Positions 10,832 to 22,435 of a DNA stretch of 64,000 nucleotides are shown in pieces. Every line of letters begins with the position of its first letter. Position 1 is the stretch's first letter. The position numbers and the translations under genes are program-made. The notes under the pieces are model-generated. The model was given only the letters and a program-made list of their open reading frames with translations, was not told where the DNA came from and ran no database searches. This stretch comes from Sporothrix humicola (taxonomy: Eukaryota > Ascomycota > Sordariomycetes > Ophiostomatales > Ophiostomataceae), in NCBI GenBank assembly GCA_021396245.1, contig WNYE01000074.1:62001-126000 (forward strand), read 5' to 3'.

Positions 10832-13705
10832 CTAGGGCACTGCTCCCTTCTCGATCTTGATGACCGTCAAGTCGCCCACAATGGCATCACAGAATGGGTC
10901 GCTGTGCGGTTGTGGGCGTGGCGTGCTGGTTTCGGCATGAATCTTCTTGGTCCATTCGGTGTATTCGCGCTCCTCTTCAGGCGTTGCAGCCAGCTTAAAT
11001 AGCTCCATGGCGAGCTTGTGCGTCTCTTCGTGGAGACCCACGGCAAAGGCCGGGTCGATGCGGAACCCGAGGCGTGCCATTGTCAAGACGTAGAAGCCGT
11101 GCATGCCGCCCTGTGTCTCGCCCAATTTGGCCGGCATGTTGGCCACGGGCGCCGTGTACGGGTCGGTGAGGATGCTGTGCAGTAGATAGACGACTGTCGA
11201 CACATACAGCAGTATTAATGGCGTCGGATTGCGGTCCGAGTCTTTGCTGCCAGGCGCTTGACCTAGCATTCGTTCGCCCACAAACGTGTCGCCCCCCAAA
11301 GAGTCGCTCGACATGCCGTCCAGTGTGCTGTTCTCATGCTTTAGCCCCAGAGTCTGTCCTAGAGCGAAACCACCAATGCCGTAGGCGCGAATTTGTGATT
11401 CAGACAAAGAATAAAAGTCGTCGGACGGGTGCAGCGGCTCGTCCGTCAGGTCCCTTTCGCGCAGCTCGCCGTACGCAGGGAACAAAACGCCTACTAACCG
11501 GGGCAGAGCACAGTCGCTCGCCGCCAGACTCAGCCGGCCAAAAGGGCTCTGGGCAAAGCAGTCCAGCACGCCGAGCGCCGCCAGCCGCATGTCCCACTCG
11601 GTGTATTTGGAGCTCGACGCCCACTTGGGCGGCTCTTCAATGTGGTGGCTGATACGGTCGACTATGAGTGACGCAACGACACCAGCGTCGCGCTGTGGGT
11701 CATTGGTGATCGGTCCAATCGAGTCGGGCAGGGCCGATGTCCGCAATAGTGCTAGCATGCTGAGAAACGCATCGGGAGCCTGCTTGGACGACAGCATGAG
11801 CAGCACGAATTCAAACTGCACCACGCTCCAGAACCAGGTCTGGGTCGGCTTGTGAATCTCTGGAAAGAGGGCCTGGCTTGCCTGGTTCTGGGTTGCCGAT
11901 AGTAAGGCTGCGTCGGTCTGTGAGAGACAGCCAAATGCGACAATTTGGAGCAGGGCCATAGTGGCTCCCGTATCAATGTCGCATGCCAACTGCCGGACTG
12001 TGTAGTCCGGGTGGTTCGAAAGACTGCCACTGGGGCTGTTGAAGGCGGGCGCTGCAACAAGGTACACTGTTTCTTGCGCAATTGGGACGAGAGATGCCAT
12101 GATATGTGGTGTAAGTCCCGTCGGGTTGCGCATGAGGATATACGACATGAGAGACACAAGCGCGCGGATCGGCGCATGGTACTCTTCTCGTAGACACTGC
12201 GACCAGATGCCGAGCAGCAGCTGGCAGAAATCAAGCATCAGCCGTGCGGTGCCCTGCTTTCCCTCGAGGTTCGGTATTCTCTGCAGCATCAGGAAGGCCA
12301 GAGTCTGTTTTCGATTCGATGGGAAGCTGTACCGGGAGAACAGCTCTATGGTTGTTGGCTCACCGGGCTGGCTCTGATGTCCAAGGACCTCTTGGATGAA
12401 CACAAACGGAGGATCTTCAGGCGGGTCGTTGGCGTTTTGTGTGTTGCCTTGTGTGACACCTTGTGTACTGGCTGGCATGCCTGGTGACCCGTTAAAGACA
12501 TCCTCATCCTCGGCGGCAATCGTCTCTAGAGGCTTGGTTGGGCTGTCTGTAATGTTTCTTCGCCGCTTGCCTTTGGTCGGTGTCCGCTGCAAGTCCGCGA
12601 CGGCGCTGCTTGCGCCCGCCTCCTTGAGACGCCGGCTGAAATTCTTGCTTGGACTCGGCATCAGCTCGACATCGTCGAACCCATCTGCCACATTCCAATT
12701 GGACCGCCCGGCCGCGCCCTTGCGGGGTGTTGACGGGCTTTCTACACGGTCGGTGCGCCGGCCCTTTTTGCCCCTCTCCACCTCTTCTTTGAGGTCTTGC
12801 CGTGCAAATTCGAGCTCGGTGACGGCGCTCTTGTGCGCAGCCACAGCCGATTCGGCCCGCTGGCGCAGCCGTGCCAGTTCTTCGTCCTTTTGTTTTTGTA
12901 TTCGCTGCACATCAGCCTCGTGTTCCCGCTGTGCCGTCTCGTATCTACTCTCAATGACAGAGGCCTTGCCTTGCGCCGTCCAGAGGTCTGTTTCCAACAT
13001 GCGGATCCGCTCCTGGAGGGCTGCCACAGATGCCGCGTCCGAGCTGCTGTTGCTCGTGGCATTGTTGATGCTGCCGCCACCAACTGCTGGTGCCCCTGCC
13101 ATGCCTATTCGGCCTCCGCCAGCAGCCGCCGTGACTCCTGGCCGCACGGGCATTGCCGGTCCTGTCAGTCGTGGCATGGGTCTCGCTTGGACTGATTGTG
13201 ATGGCCTCGGCATGGCCATTGGTCTTGCCGACTGTGATGCTGGTGGCGGAGGGATCGGCCGCTGTTGTGATGGCCGCGGGTAGTAGGCAGGCGGGCCTCT
13301 CGAGTTGTAATTGCCGCCATTGTTGACGCTGATATTTCGGTTGTGATTCAAGTTATGGCTCGTAGTGTTGTTGATGCTATGGCTGTTGGTGTTGCTCGTC
13401 GTAGTCGACGGGAGCGGGACGTTGACAAAGCTTCGCTGCGAGTAGGCCGGGAGGGGTAGTGGCGGAGGTGCGGCAGCTGCCGTGAGACGGCCGCCCAAGG
13501 CATGCTGTGCCGGCACTCGGGCCAATTCACGGAGCACGGCGGCGTCATCTGGGTCGTCGTCGATCTCGATGATGCCTTCGTTGCCGCGGTTGCTGCTGCT
13601 CTGTGGCTGTTTCTGTGACTGGATCGCCTGCAGGGCCTTCGTCTCGAGCTCCTGCAGCACGGCCACATTCAGGTCGTCGAAGCCGTCGTCGGAGAAGTCG
13701 TCCAT
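10832..13705 (-). CDS. uvsD: ATRIP/Rad26/UvsD-type DNA damage checkpoint protein
   Basis: This is a single-exon gene of 957 residues. The N terminus, MDDFSDDGFDDLNVAVLQEL, is the acidic and hydrophobic element characteristic of fungal UvsD/Rad26 proteins, the ATRIP orthologues. In the family, ATRIP recruits the Mec1/ATR kinase to RPA-coated single-stranded DNA, partly through an acidic N-terminal motif. A second acidic stretch (IEIDDDPDDAAV) lies near residue 45. It is followed by a Pro/Asn/Ser-rich linker, then a predicted coiled coil at about residues 220-310 (heptads from ALQERIRMLETDL onward) that would dimerise the protein. After a basic linker with SPTKP and TPRKG sites, an alpha-helical C-terminal half follows, as expected for the ATR-binding part. 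The start at 13705 is fixed by the conserved N terminus. No intron signals interrupt the frame. Its partner kinase is not in the window. Confidence 0.78.
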   Translation of the reverse strand: MDDFSDDGFDDLNVAVLQELETKALQAIQSQKQPQSSSNRGNEGIIEIDDDPDDAAVLRELARVPAQHALGGRLTAAAAPPPLPLPAYSQRSFVNVPLPSTTTSNTNSHSINNTTSHNLNHNRNISVNNGGNYNSRGPPAYYPRPSQQRPIPPPPASQSARPMAMPRPSQSVQARPMPRLTGPAMPVRPGVTAAAGGGRIGMAGAPAVGGGSINNATSNSSSDAASVAALQERIRMLETDLWTAQGKASVIESRYETAQREHEADVQRIQKQKDEELARLRQRAESAVAAHKSAVTELEFARQDLKEEVERGKKGRRTDRVESPSTPRKGAAGRSNWNVADGFDDVELMPSPSKNFSRRLKEAGASSAVADLQRTPTKGKRRRNITDSPTKPLETIAAEDEDVFNGSPGMPASTQGVTQGNTQNANDPPEDPPFVFIQEVLGHQSQPGEPTTIELFSRYSFPSNRKQTLAFLMLQRIPNLEGKQGTARLMLDFCQLLLGIWSQCLREEYHAPIRALVSLMSYILMRNPTGLTPHIMASLVPIAQETVYLVAAPAFNSPSGSLSNHPDYTVRQLACDIDTGATMALLQIVAFGCLSQTDAALLSATQNQASQALFPEIHKPTQTWFWSVVQFEFVLLMLSSKQAPDAFLSMLALLRTSALPDSIGPITNDPQRDAGVVASLIVDRISHHIEEPPKWASSSKYTEWDMRLAALGVLDCFAQSPFGRLSLAASDCALPRLVGVLFPAYGELRERDLTDEPLHPSDDFYSLSESQIRAYGIGGFALGQTLGLKHENSTLDGMSSDSLGGDTFVGERMLGQAPGSKDSDRNPTPLILLYVSTVVYLLHSILTDPYTAPVANMPAKLGETQGGMHGFYVLTMARLGFRIDPAFAVGLHEETHKLAMELFKLAATPEEEREYTEWTKKIHAETSTPRPQPHSDPFCDAIVGDLTVIKIEKGAVP

Positions 13706-15681
13706 TGTGGACGGCCACGGGGAGGGCGACGACAGGAGCGCAATGGGTGGTGATGCATTGGGGGTGGAGGGTGGATGATATTGGTGTTGGGCGTGGACGG
13801 TGCCCTGAATTCTAAGTACAGAGTACCTCGTACACGCCTTGTGATACGTGATGCCGTAATGCGTTCGAATCCGATCTGGATCAGCCTTGTCTGCGTGGAT
13901 ACAGTGTTTTTCGTCCGTTCACTTTTGGTAGGACCACTTTAGCACCACGACGCGTTTGGCGCGTTTTTCACAGTCTCCTGCCTTTACAGTGGCACTGTGC
14001 CCTGCCGGGACCTGTCCTAAATTGGCGTCAACACCAGGTACAAAAAACACCACGCTTATTACTGGCACAGTCCAGGTACCAGTTTTTGAACCAATCACAG
14101 CACACTAGTGGGTAAATTGTTGGCCGCAAAACTCAACGCCCCCAACCTTCAAAATCAACAACCGTCTCATAAAATTGAGTAAAGATTGAGAATGGTGCCG
14201 ATGCAGCCTGCCCCGAAAAAATAAGGAAAAGGAAAATCCTCCAAAATAACCGTTGGGGTTTACATGTGAAAATGCACATTGTGCTGCCCCAGCCGCATAT
14301 CAATTGAGCTTCTCCCTTTATTCTGCAACGAATGTAAGCCACGATGATGAAGCAAGATATCGTATCTTGCTGAAAAGAAAGGCTGCGTCGTAAGGCAGAA
14401 GGCTATCGTCAGCATTTCGTAGCACTGCCCGTAACCCTGGAAGCCGGACCATCCGATGCCCTTTTCCAAGGGCACGGAAGCTTCTTGGGGCCCGAGATGG
14501 AACCCTGCAAGGCCTACCAGGCTCTGTGCAGCCAGCCAAGCAAAATAGCGAGTCAGCACAGCTGGCGAGGTACATGCGGTTTGTACCTGTCACACATAGT
14601 CGCGCCAAGTACCTGCTAGCGGCCTCCTGCGTAAAATGAAATTCGAGAATCTGCAGTGCCTGTTATGCAAAAAGTAAAGAAGTGAAAGGGTAACAGCAAG
14701 GAGCGAGCGAGCGGGCCTGCAAACCCAAAATCCGGCTGGACACAATTGAATGTGACGACAACTCCCACGTTCCTTCGCTCCTTCCACGTTGACGACTGCC
14801 ACGCTCATTTGCCACGCTTCTTTTGTTTCTATCGCCATTTGCACTTTCTAGGCTTCACTTTTACCTTTTGCATCGTCCAAATCCGATACCGACAGCGCAT
14901 CTCCGTACAGCCCCCCTCGCGCCGCCGTTGCTTCGCCGCTCTCGACGTCATGAACGCGGCCTAAAAATCCGGTCTCCTTTCTTCCAGCGACGCTAAAAAA
15001 CCAGCTCCATCCGCCACCAACGCCCCCAAAGCTTGCCCAGCTCCTGATAGCTGTTTTTTTCTGGCGCCTTCTTTGATTCTTCTACTGTATTCCCGCCCCC
15101 TAATCTGGTGCAGCCAGCACGCGAGTCCCGCCTGCGAAGCCTGTAGAGCTGTTACTAACCCCCCGTAGAAAAAATAAAGAAGAAATAGAGAAAAGAAAGA
15201 CAACCGACGAGAAAAAAAGCAACGAACAAGAAACCCGCAAAAGAAAAGTTCCCCGACGACGCGGCTTTCATTTCTTCGCCGAATCCACACCCCCAACCGA
15301 AGCACTTTTCCCATTGTCAACGATTCTTGCTGCTCCCCGATCCGCCGGGACCACCTCTTTTTTTTCTGTCTGACGAGGACCTTTGTACTTTGTACTTGCT
15401 TCATCTACCGGGCCACTGACGTCTTTCGGCCGTTGCGCTCCTTTGCATCTTGCATCCTATTCCAGCGTCGTCCTCGAATTCTTCGGTTTCTCGAATTCTC
15501 AACTTGTCTCACAGCGTCTCTCCTTGCACTTTCGCATTTCCAACATCCCCGACTACTGTCGGCCACTCGCTTTCCTTCGCCGTCGATTCTACCCCCACGA
15601 CGTCCGCGTACTTCACTGTCCGCGATCAGCTTCACTACCCCTTAACCACCTCGAACCCTCTCGACCCTCACATCCCACATA
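13706..15681. other. Divergent promoter region between uvsD and CDS1
   Basis: This 2.0-kb region separates two genes transcribed away from each other. The last 300 bp or so before CDS1 are pyrimidine-rich on the plus strand, typical of a fungal core promoter and 5' leader. A B-box-like sequence (GTTCGAATCC) at about 13863-13872 has no tRNA fold around it. No gene is seen. Confidence 0.5.
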
Positions 15682-17282
15682 ATGGCTAAACCCCGTCGTG
15701 GAGTGCGGTTTCCGAACCGTGCCAATGGCGACCGCCGAGCAAGCTTTAGCGATGCTAGCGAGGACGGCCAGTCGCCGACCAAGGCCCGGGCTCCGGTCGT
15801 CTTGAGCAACATCTCAGAAGTATGTCGCACTCCTCTGCGCCCCGAGCTTTCGATTCGTCGCTCAGTGCCCGCCTCTCCCCTGTGCCGTTGTCTGGTGCCC
15901 AATGCTAACCTGTCCGTCTTTCAAGAAGCAAACCCCTGAGCAAGAACAAGCCGCTGAGTACGAAAAGAAGAAACAGAACTTCATTACCCGCACATTCTGG
16001 ACCTTTGTCATGATTGGCGGTTTCTTCACAGCCCTGTTCATGGGCCACATCTACATGATCCTCATCGTCACCGCCGTCCAGATCGTCTCTTTCTCCGAAG
16101 TCATCGCCATTGCCAACGTACCCAGCCGCGCCCGCCAGCTGAGCTCGACCAAGAGCTTGAACTGGTACTGGCTGGCTACCACCATGTACTTTTTGTACGG
16201 CGAGAGCGTCATCTACTACTTCAAGCACATTGTGCTGGTCGACAAGGTCCTGCTGCCCCTGGCCACGCACCACCGCTTCATCAGCTTTATTCTATATGTT
16301 TTTGGTATGTTCTGGTCAACTTGCCCCGTGTTCTAGCTATATTTGACCAACACTAACTCCGCGCTCTCCAGGTTTCGTCTTCTTCGTCACCTCGCTCAAC
16401 GCCGGCCACTACAAGTTCCAGTTCACCCAGTTCGCATGGACCCATATGGCCCTCTACCTGATTGTCGTCCAGGCCCACTTCGTTATGAACAACATCTTCG
16501 AGGGCATGATCTGGTTCTTCCTCCCCGCCTCGCTTGTCATCACCAACGACATCTTTGCCTACATCTGTGGTATCACCTTTGGCCGCACCCAGCTCATCAA
16601 GCTGTCCCCGAAGAAGACCGTCGAGGGCTTTGTCGGTGCCTGGATCATGACTGTTCTTTTCGGCTTCTTCTTTTCCGACATACTCATGAAGAGCAAATAC
16701 TTCATCTGCCCCGTCAATGTATGTACCACCAACCCTAACACATCTTTATTTTCCCCCCGTTTCGCCTGCTAACCCATCCAGGATCTCGGCGCAAACATCT
16801 TCACCGGCCTCCAGTGCGACCCGAACCCCGTCTTCCTGCAGCGCACCTACACCCTGCCACACTTCTTCTTCCTGCCCGCCGGCTCGACCTTTAGCATCAA
16901 CATGGCGCCCCTGCAGATCCATACCGTCATCTTCTCGACCTTCGCCTCGCTCATTGCTCCCTTTGGCGGTTTCTTCGCGTCCGGCCTCAAGCGTACTTTT
17001 AAGATCAAGGACTTTGGCCACTCGATCCCCGGCCATGGCGGTATCACCGACCGCATGGACTGCCAGTTCATCATGGGCTTCTTCGCCTACATGTACTACC
17101 ACACCTTTATCGCCACGCACAAGGTCACTCTCGGCAGTGTCATGGAGCTGGCCATTACCGGCCTGAGCCCCGAAGAGCAGGTCGAGCTTGTGCGCGGCGT
17201 TGGCCGCTACCTGAGAAACCAGGCCATCATTAGTGAAGAGGTCCTGGCGTGCTTAGACGTTGCTCTCCCTTCAAGGAGATAA
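15682..17282 (+). CDS. CDS1: Phosphatidate cytidylyltransferase (CDP-diacylglycerol synthase)
   Basis: The enzyme makes CDP-diacylglycerol from phosphatidate and CTP, the branch point to phosphatidylinositol, phosphatidylserine and cardiolipin, in the ER membrane. There are four exons: 15682-15819, 15926-16304, 16372-16718 and 16782-17282. Introns are 106, 67 and 63 bp, all with GTATGT donors and CTAAC branch sites. The spliced product has 454 residues, close to yeast Cds1 (about 457). The family signature sits at about residues 355-379: SGLKRTFKIKDFGHS followed by PGHGGITDR. Multiple hydrophobic segments span residues 60-260. The N terminus is basic and Ser-rich, with SDASEDGQSPTK suggesting phosphorylation (inference). 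Start and splice sites are unambiguous. Confidence 0.96.
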
Positions 17283-18118
17283 TGTTCTACGGTGATGGTT
17301 TGAAGAACACAAAAACTCTTTTTTTTTTGTATAGCATGATGCGGTAATTTGGTCTACGTTGGGTTTCCTTTTTCTTTCACTTGTATCATTGCCTCACATT
17401 TCGTCGCTCTGCGACATATTTCTGCTTCATTTTTCTCTTCTCCTTTTCTTGTCATCTTTCATCATTTCTGCACTTCCCTTTTCGTGCCTCTACTTTTCAC
17501 CTTTATCCTTTCCTCTTTTTTCATTTGTCTATGTCTCTCAACTAGCAAAAGGAGCCAACATTCAGGAGCATATGGTTTTATGCATCATGTATGGCTTTCG
17601 GAAAATTCCTTGCGCGCGCGCACTTGTCACGAAAAACACAAAACATCTCACTTACTTAGCCTTTCTCTTTTCATTTGTCAAAAAGGCTGGAAATACATTT
17701 AATTCAACATTGCAAAAATTCACGCTATCCTATCGTGATTAACGTGTTTCATGTTCCTTTGAATGTATTAGAAAGAAATGCCGCCGTGATATAAGAATAT
17801 AAACTCTAAAATACAAAAATAAATGCTCGTCTTCTTGGTACCGTTACCAAGTGTCGCCTTTTTGTAGAACCAACGCCATACAGACAAGTACGTCCAAGTG
17901 TGCCTGAGTGATCTTTCGACTCTCCGCTCGGTAACTACGTCGTCCATGCGCAGATGATGGTTAAGATATCGAATACTCGCGCATGTTGACAACTGTGTCT
18001 CAAAGAGAGGCTACCGGTGTGCTCGATTTGGTCGTAATAGGGGATGTTGGATACGACACGCTTGCCTCCCGCTGTCGCGCATCATTTGTCGTTTCTTTTT
18101 GCTACCCGGACACTTCCT
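17283..18118. other. 3' intergenic region, convergent genes
   Basis: This lies between the ends of CDS1 (plus) and SME1 (minus). It is T-rich and pyrimidine-rich after the CDS1 stop and holds only low-complexity open frames. Confidence 0.5.
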
Positions 18119-18534
18119 CTATGGCGAAACGCTCTGCAGCAGCGAAATGTTGTCGCCCTTGAGCAGGATGCGGCCCAGCGGTTTCCGCGTCTCCTCGGGC
18201 TGCGTCTTGGTCACCTGGCCCACGACCACCGCATCGTCCAGCACCAGGTTCAGGAACTCGTCAAAGCCGCGGATCTTGCCCTCGATGCGGAACGACAGCT
18301 GCTCGTACAGCCAGACGCTGACAGTTGCGTGCTGGAGATGTTAGTGACAACGAACGATATGAGACTCATAGGGGGAGGGCAACTCACCGACTGCAGAAGC
18401 TTGAAGATCATGTTACTATGAAAGAGTTAGCAGAGCTCAAGGTCAACTCTCATAACAGCGCGTCCCATCGCAGGCATCACGTACATTGGGGGAAGCAAGA
18501 CTCGGCGTCCGACGCCACCGCCGCGGCCGGTCAT
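18119..18534 (-). CDS. SME1: Small nuclear ribonucleoprotein Sm E
   Basis: There are three small exons: 18534-18485, 18415-18388 (28 nt) and 18331-18119, with introns of 69 and 56 bp (GTACGT and GTGAGT donors). The spliced product has 96 residues, the normal SmE size. It begins MTGRGGG, has the conserved [14 protein letters not shown] segment across the first two exons, then the Sm1 motif ([32 protein letters not shown]) and the Sm2 motif ([15 protein letters not shown]). Sm E is part of the heptameric ring on U1, U2, U4 and U5 snRNAs. The longest single frame covers only exon 3, so the gene is easy to miss. Confidence is high because both Sm motifs and all phases agree. Confidence 0.95.
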
Positions 18535-19990
18535 GATGAAAAGAGTGGTGGGGTGGTGTGTGAAGCCGATGAAGGTCGAAAAGAACAATATTGACGCGTT
18601 GTGAAGTCCGTCGTGAGTCAGTGCCGTCAATAAGTCGTCTTTTTTGTTCGTCGTGAGCCTCAATTGAGCTTTCGAGATTCGAGACGAGGTTTCAAGGCTG
18701 GCGTTTGCGATTCGATTGCCCGCCGTCTATGCTATGCCTGCCCATTACACGCTAGCCTAGGCAAGGTTGGCGGCCTTGTGGTGGAGGATTCTTTGGGAAG
18801 GCGGTAAGAAGGGCAGAAAAGTCTTGCCGGCAGAATACAATACTGGCATGTGATGTATCACGTGATAATATCTCACCACTCTTACTCGCCATTCAGTCCT
18901 CCTGGACCACGAGAATAATTCTGTAACAATTTTATTTATTTTCAAGAATATAATTACAGTATTTCTACTTGACATCTACATGATCTCAAAAGTGCAGTAT
19001 AATGGATGCTGATGTTGTGGTTGGCATTGCATCTCCAGATATCTCATTCGCCATTTCTGGAGGATGTGCTTGACGTTTTTACTTTGGGATAAGCCAGTCG
19101 TAATTTACGATTACCCAGCTCACAAATTTAGACACATATTCTTAAATTAGCAGTATTTTCCCTTGGAAGTTTGATTTGTTGTATAATTTGCTGGCAAGGA
19201 AGCACATCGGCTTAACCTACAGCCGCCATTGGCATCCGGCAGTCTACATCTTGAACGTCTCGGGATCATATTATGCCCATGCGGCCAGCGCGTATTTTTA
19301 TGTCGGGGTTTATTTTAATTTTTCAAAAATTTACAAACGTCTCGGTAATGTTATGATGCGGAAAAAGGAAAGAAAAGCAGGGTGCTCGCACTTACACTGT
19401 TTAAGACCGAAGACTAGTATGGAGACAGCGGAACGGATATACAGATCATAGCTGGAACTGGTCTATTTAGGTCGTGTTAGTGGCCGTTTTGGTAAGCCAT
19501 CTGTGCCATACGGAAATATATGCATTGATATATCCTGTTTTACACGTCAACGACGACAACAACAAGCATCGTGTAAGGCTGAGAATTACATTCTTTTCGT
19601 GAAATTACCGAAAATGGGTCAAAGATGAAGAAAAAGGACGTCAAAGATCATTTAGGTTTTGACAATGGAGATTAAATCCGCGGATGTAAGGGACGTGCAT
19701 TGATATAAATGTGCACGATGTGCCTGTGATAAATTCCAGTTTTTGACTTATTGATTCATTTATTAACAATCCATTATCGACCAAGTGTTGAGGTTTTGAT
19801 TTTAACATCAGACGTTCCCTTGCCCGTGAATTTGTCAATTTCTGATTTTTCACGCTCACGACGCAAAGCGATATTTTGTATGTTGAGTATTATGATACCC
19901 TCTTGGGTATTCATGATGGACATTACTAACGTTTCAATATCAACAGTCATCGAATCTACCGAGCCTTCCAAATATCAACAAAAATCAACA
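18535..19990. other. Intergenic, partly AT-rich
   Basis: This is the upstream region of both SME1 (minus) and the SNG1-like gene (plus). It is AT-rich from about 18910. The frame of the SNG1-like gene stays open upstream to about 19750, but the sequence there lacks family similarity. No other gene is visible. Confidence 0.45.
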
Positions 19991-21316
19991 ATGACATCGA
20001 CGGACATGGAGGCAAAAAAGGATGAACGGGTCGAGGCACAGCCCATTGTGGGCGACCGGAAACGGTTGACACACTCATACTGGCATGGCCGGCGGAAGGC
20101 TTTTATCATGCCTAAGATTATGATGGGCCTTATCATCATTGTTGTCTTTCTCTGCATTATGTCCAATTTCTTTGGCAGTGCATTCGAACAGGACAAGCGT
20201 GTCAAGGCACTCAAGGTGCTGGCAATTGACTACGATGACGGCGTGGTCGGTGAATCTTTTGCCAATGCATACGACCAGCTCAAGGCCGACTCTTTCCCAA
20301 CAGTCGAGTTCCGGTCAGCCTCCGAGTTTCCTGATGCAAAATCAGTTCGAGATGCAGTCTGCCGGGGTGGCTACTGGGCTGGAACGTATGTTTCGGCAGA
20401 TGCTTCATCACGTCTTTCAGAAGCACTCAAGGGCGGCTCGGCGGCCGAAGACTACAGCGAGTCCTCAGCTTTTACCTACATCTACAACCAGGCCCGCTAT
20501 CCTACCGTGGCCGACGGTGTCTTACTCGAAGGCCTGACAACGTGGATTGGTGCGGCACGTGCTGCCTTTTACCAGGCAGACAACGGCACCTCTCTCGCCA
20601 GCATCAACCAGACTGACGCAGCCTCCCTTGCGGCCTACCTCGACCCCATCACATCAAATGCCGACCTCATTATGCCAACCACACAGGGCGCACGTGTCTA
20701 TTATGACACTGCTTACATGGTCCCGCCCTGCCTCGCCCCCTTCTTTTTGATTCTCGCCATGAATGGGATTAGTGGTCTACACGACGTCTTTGCTCGAGCG
20801 TACGTCCGCGACGTCGCCGTCCTGCGGTTTGCCATTGGCAAAGTCTACACATTCCTCGCTTCGCTCGCCTTTACCGGCTATCTCTGGGCGTTTCGCGAGC
20901 ACTGGCAGGTCGGCGGCCGCGAGTTTATGCTGACTTGGATGGTCATGTGGCTGGATGTGGAGGTCAACTGGGTCATTATGGAGTCCTTGGTCGCCAGTTT
21001 TATTCCGCTGGCCTTCGTGTCAGTCTTTGTCGTCAGCTGGGTCATGGTCAACGTGGCTAGCACTGTGTTTCCCTTTGAGCTGAGCGCCGGGTGGTACCGC
21101 TGGGGGTATGCCCTGCCGGCTCACAACACCTATGTCACCCTCATTTACGTTTGGTCGCGGTGTGCGAGCCCGCTGCGGTACTCGCTGCCGATTATGTTTT
21201 CGTGGTGGGTGGTGGGCCACGTTGTGGCATGGTTCTCGGTCCTCAAGCGGTGTCGGGACGCCGAGAAACAGCTCAAGGCGGCCCAGGAGATCCGGGAGAG
21301 TGAGGTGAGCAACTAG
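19991..21316 (+). CDS. SNG1-like multi-pass membrane protein (DUF3533)
   Basis: This 441-residue protein resembles the yeast SNG1 family (nitrosoguanidine resistance, DUF3533), membrane proteins implicated in drug resistance whose transport activity is not well defined. The layout matches: a short cytoplasmic N terminus, one membrane helix (IMMGLIIIVVFLCIMSNF), and a long external domain with N-glycosylation sites (NGTS, NQTD) containing VLAIDYDDGVVG and the GGYWAGTYV segment. A C-terminal block of about five helices ends with a basic cytoplasmic tail. ATG 19991 was chosen because the conserved topology starts there. The frame is open upstream and in-frame ATGs exist at 19913 and earlier. No intron is needed. 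It is the first of a run of metabolic and resistance-type genes. Confidence 0.8.
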   Translation: MTSTDMEAKKDERVEAQPIVGDRKRLTHSYWHGRRKAFIMPKIMMGLIIIVVFLCIMSNFFGSAFEQDKRVKALKVLAIDYDDGVVGESFANAYDQLKADSFPTVEFRSASEFPDAKSVRDAVCRGGYWAGTYVSADASSRLSEALKGGSAAEDYSESSAFTYIYNQARYPTVADGVLLEGLTTWIGAARAAFYQADNGTSLASINQTDAASLAAYLDPITSNADLIMPTTQGARVYYDTAYMVPPCLAPFFLILAMNGISGLHDVFARAYVRDVAVLRFAIGKVYTFLASLAFTGYLWAFREHWQVGGREFMLTWMVMWLDVEVNWVIMESLVASFIPLAFVSVFVVSWVMVNVASTVFPFELSAGWYRWGYALPAHNTYVTLIYVWSRCASPLRYSLPIMFSWWVVGHVVAWFSVLKRCRDAEKQLKAAQEIRESEVSN

Positions 21317-21487
21317 GCTTGAGGATGGACTGCTTTTAAAATAATTCTGATTGAACGTAAAATAAAATCAAATTTCATCGCGGGCAACCTGAAGAGGCAC
21401 ATCAAAAGGTTTCACGTTACAAAAGTATAGATATGATCCCAATTGGGACTTAGTCCCGTGCCCATTCAACATATATTCACCTCTCCA

Positions 21488-22435
21488 TCATGCAACGCTT
21501 GCTGAAAACACGGCCCCATTTGTGGTTGCAATGTACAGTGTATTCTTGTCACTAGCACCACGACCAAAAGCAACAGATGAGCAGCTGGAGGCTGTAGCAG
21601 CTTTACTCGACTTGCCGCCGGCTGTAATCTTGGTGACCATGTTGGCGTTAGGCTGGGCAATGTAGTAGCTGCCGCTGCCGTCTGGAGCCAGAATGAAATC
21701 TTCGGCCATGGTAAGGGCGGTAATCTCGGCGGGTTTGCCTGCTGTGACTTTGCTTGTAGCAGCATCGAATGTGATGGGCACTTTGTAGAAACCGCCACCA
21801 AACGTGTTTGTAAAGTAGGCCGTGCCATTTTGGTACTTGAGCCCGTGAACACCTTCGACAAGGCTTCCCTGAGCAGGTGCCTTCATAGACGCATCCGTCA
21901 AGACAACACTGTAGGCCCCCGTCTCTAGGTTCATCGTGTAGAGGCTCGCCTTGGCCGCATCGGCAATCAGGATATTGGTCTTGTCCAGTGGGGCCACACC
22001 GATAAAAAAGCCCGACTCAGGGACGAGCTTGACTTGCGTGGCCGTTGGTGTAGCGCCGGTCAAGTCGACAGTCCAGACGGCCCAGGAGCCGGCCTTCACA
22101 GTGAACCCCTTTGTAGAAAAGTTGCCAGTGACAACAGCGTAGACATCTGGACTGACTTCGGCAATGCCGGTCAGACTTTGGGCATCCGTGAAGCCAACGA
22201 CTTTGGCGCCGGCCTTGGTGGCTGGGTCATAGCTCCAGAGCTCGGGGACATCGAGACGGGCAAGGAGGAGCTGGCCATTGGGACGGACGACGAGATTCTC
22301 GATCCAGGCACTTCCGGGCAACTTGTAAATACTGGTGCCCGTCGCCTGTCGAGGAACAAGTGCTTGGGGGACTGGAGAAGCGAAAGAGGTAATGAAGAAG
22401 GCGGTGAAGGCTGTCAAGATGGATACAAGAAGCAT
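21488..22435 (-). CDS. Secreted SMP-30/lactonase-like beta-propeller protein
   Basis: This single-exon gene encodes 315 residues from ATG 22435, which opens a clear signal peptide (MLLVSILTAFTAFFITSFAS) followed by a VPR processing-like site. An in-frame ATG at 22510 would place 25 hydrophilic residues ahead of the signal and is less likely. The mature part has repeated blade-like segments (NGQLLLARLDVPELWSYDP, DGSGSYYIAQPNANMVTKI, SDKNTLYIATTNGAVF) as in SMP-30/gluconolactonase-like six-bladed propellers. The substrate is unknown. Metal-ligand residues of true gluconolactonases cannot be assigned with confidence, so it may be non-catalytic. It converges with the SNG1-like gene (171 bp between stops). 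Confidence 0.75.
   Translation of the reverse strand: MLLVSILTAFTAFFITSFASPVPQALVPRQATGTSIYKLPGSAWIENLVVRPNGQLLLARLDVPELWSYDPATKAGAKVVGFTDAQSLTGIAEVSPDVYAVVTGNFSTKGFTVKAGSWAVWTVDLTGATPTATQVKLVPESGFFIGVAPLDKTNILIADAAKASLYTMNLETGAYSVVLTDASMKAPAQGSLVEGVHGLKYQNGTAYFTNTFGGGFYKVPITFDAATSKVTAGKPAEITALTMAEDFILAPDGSGSYYIAQPNANMVTKITAGGKSSKAATASSCSSVAFGRGASDKNTLYIATTNGAVFSASVA

Noticed and set aside
12396..13283. A 295-codon plus-strand frame opposite the UvsD-like gene
   Set aside because: It is antisense to low-complexity coding sequence, with Ser/Arg/Cys-rich content and no domain.
13855..13890. tRNA-like B-box GTTCGAATCC
   Set aside because: Flanking bases do not form a T-stem and no A-box, anticodon or acceptor stem can be placed.
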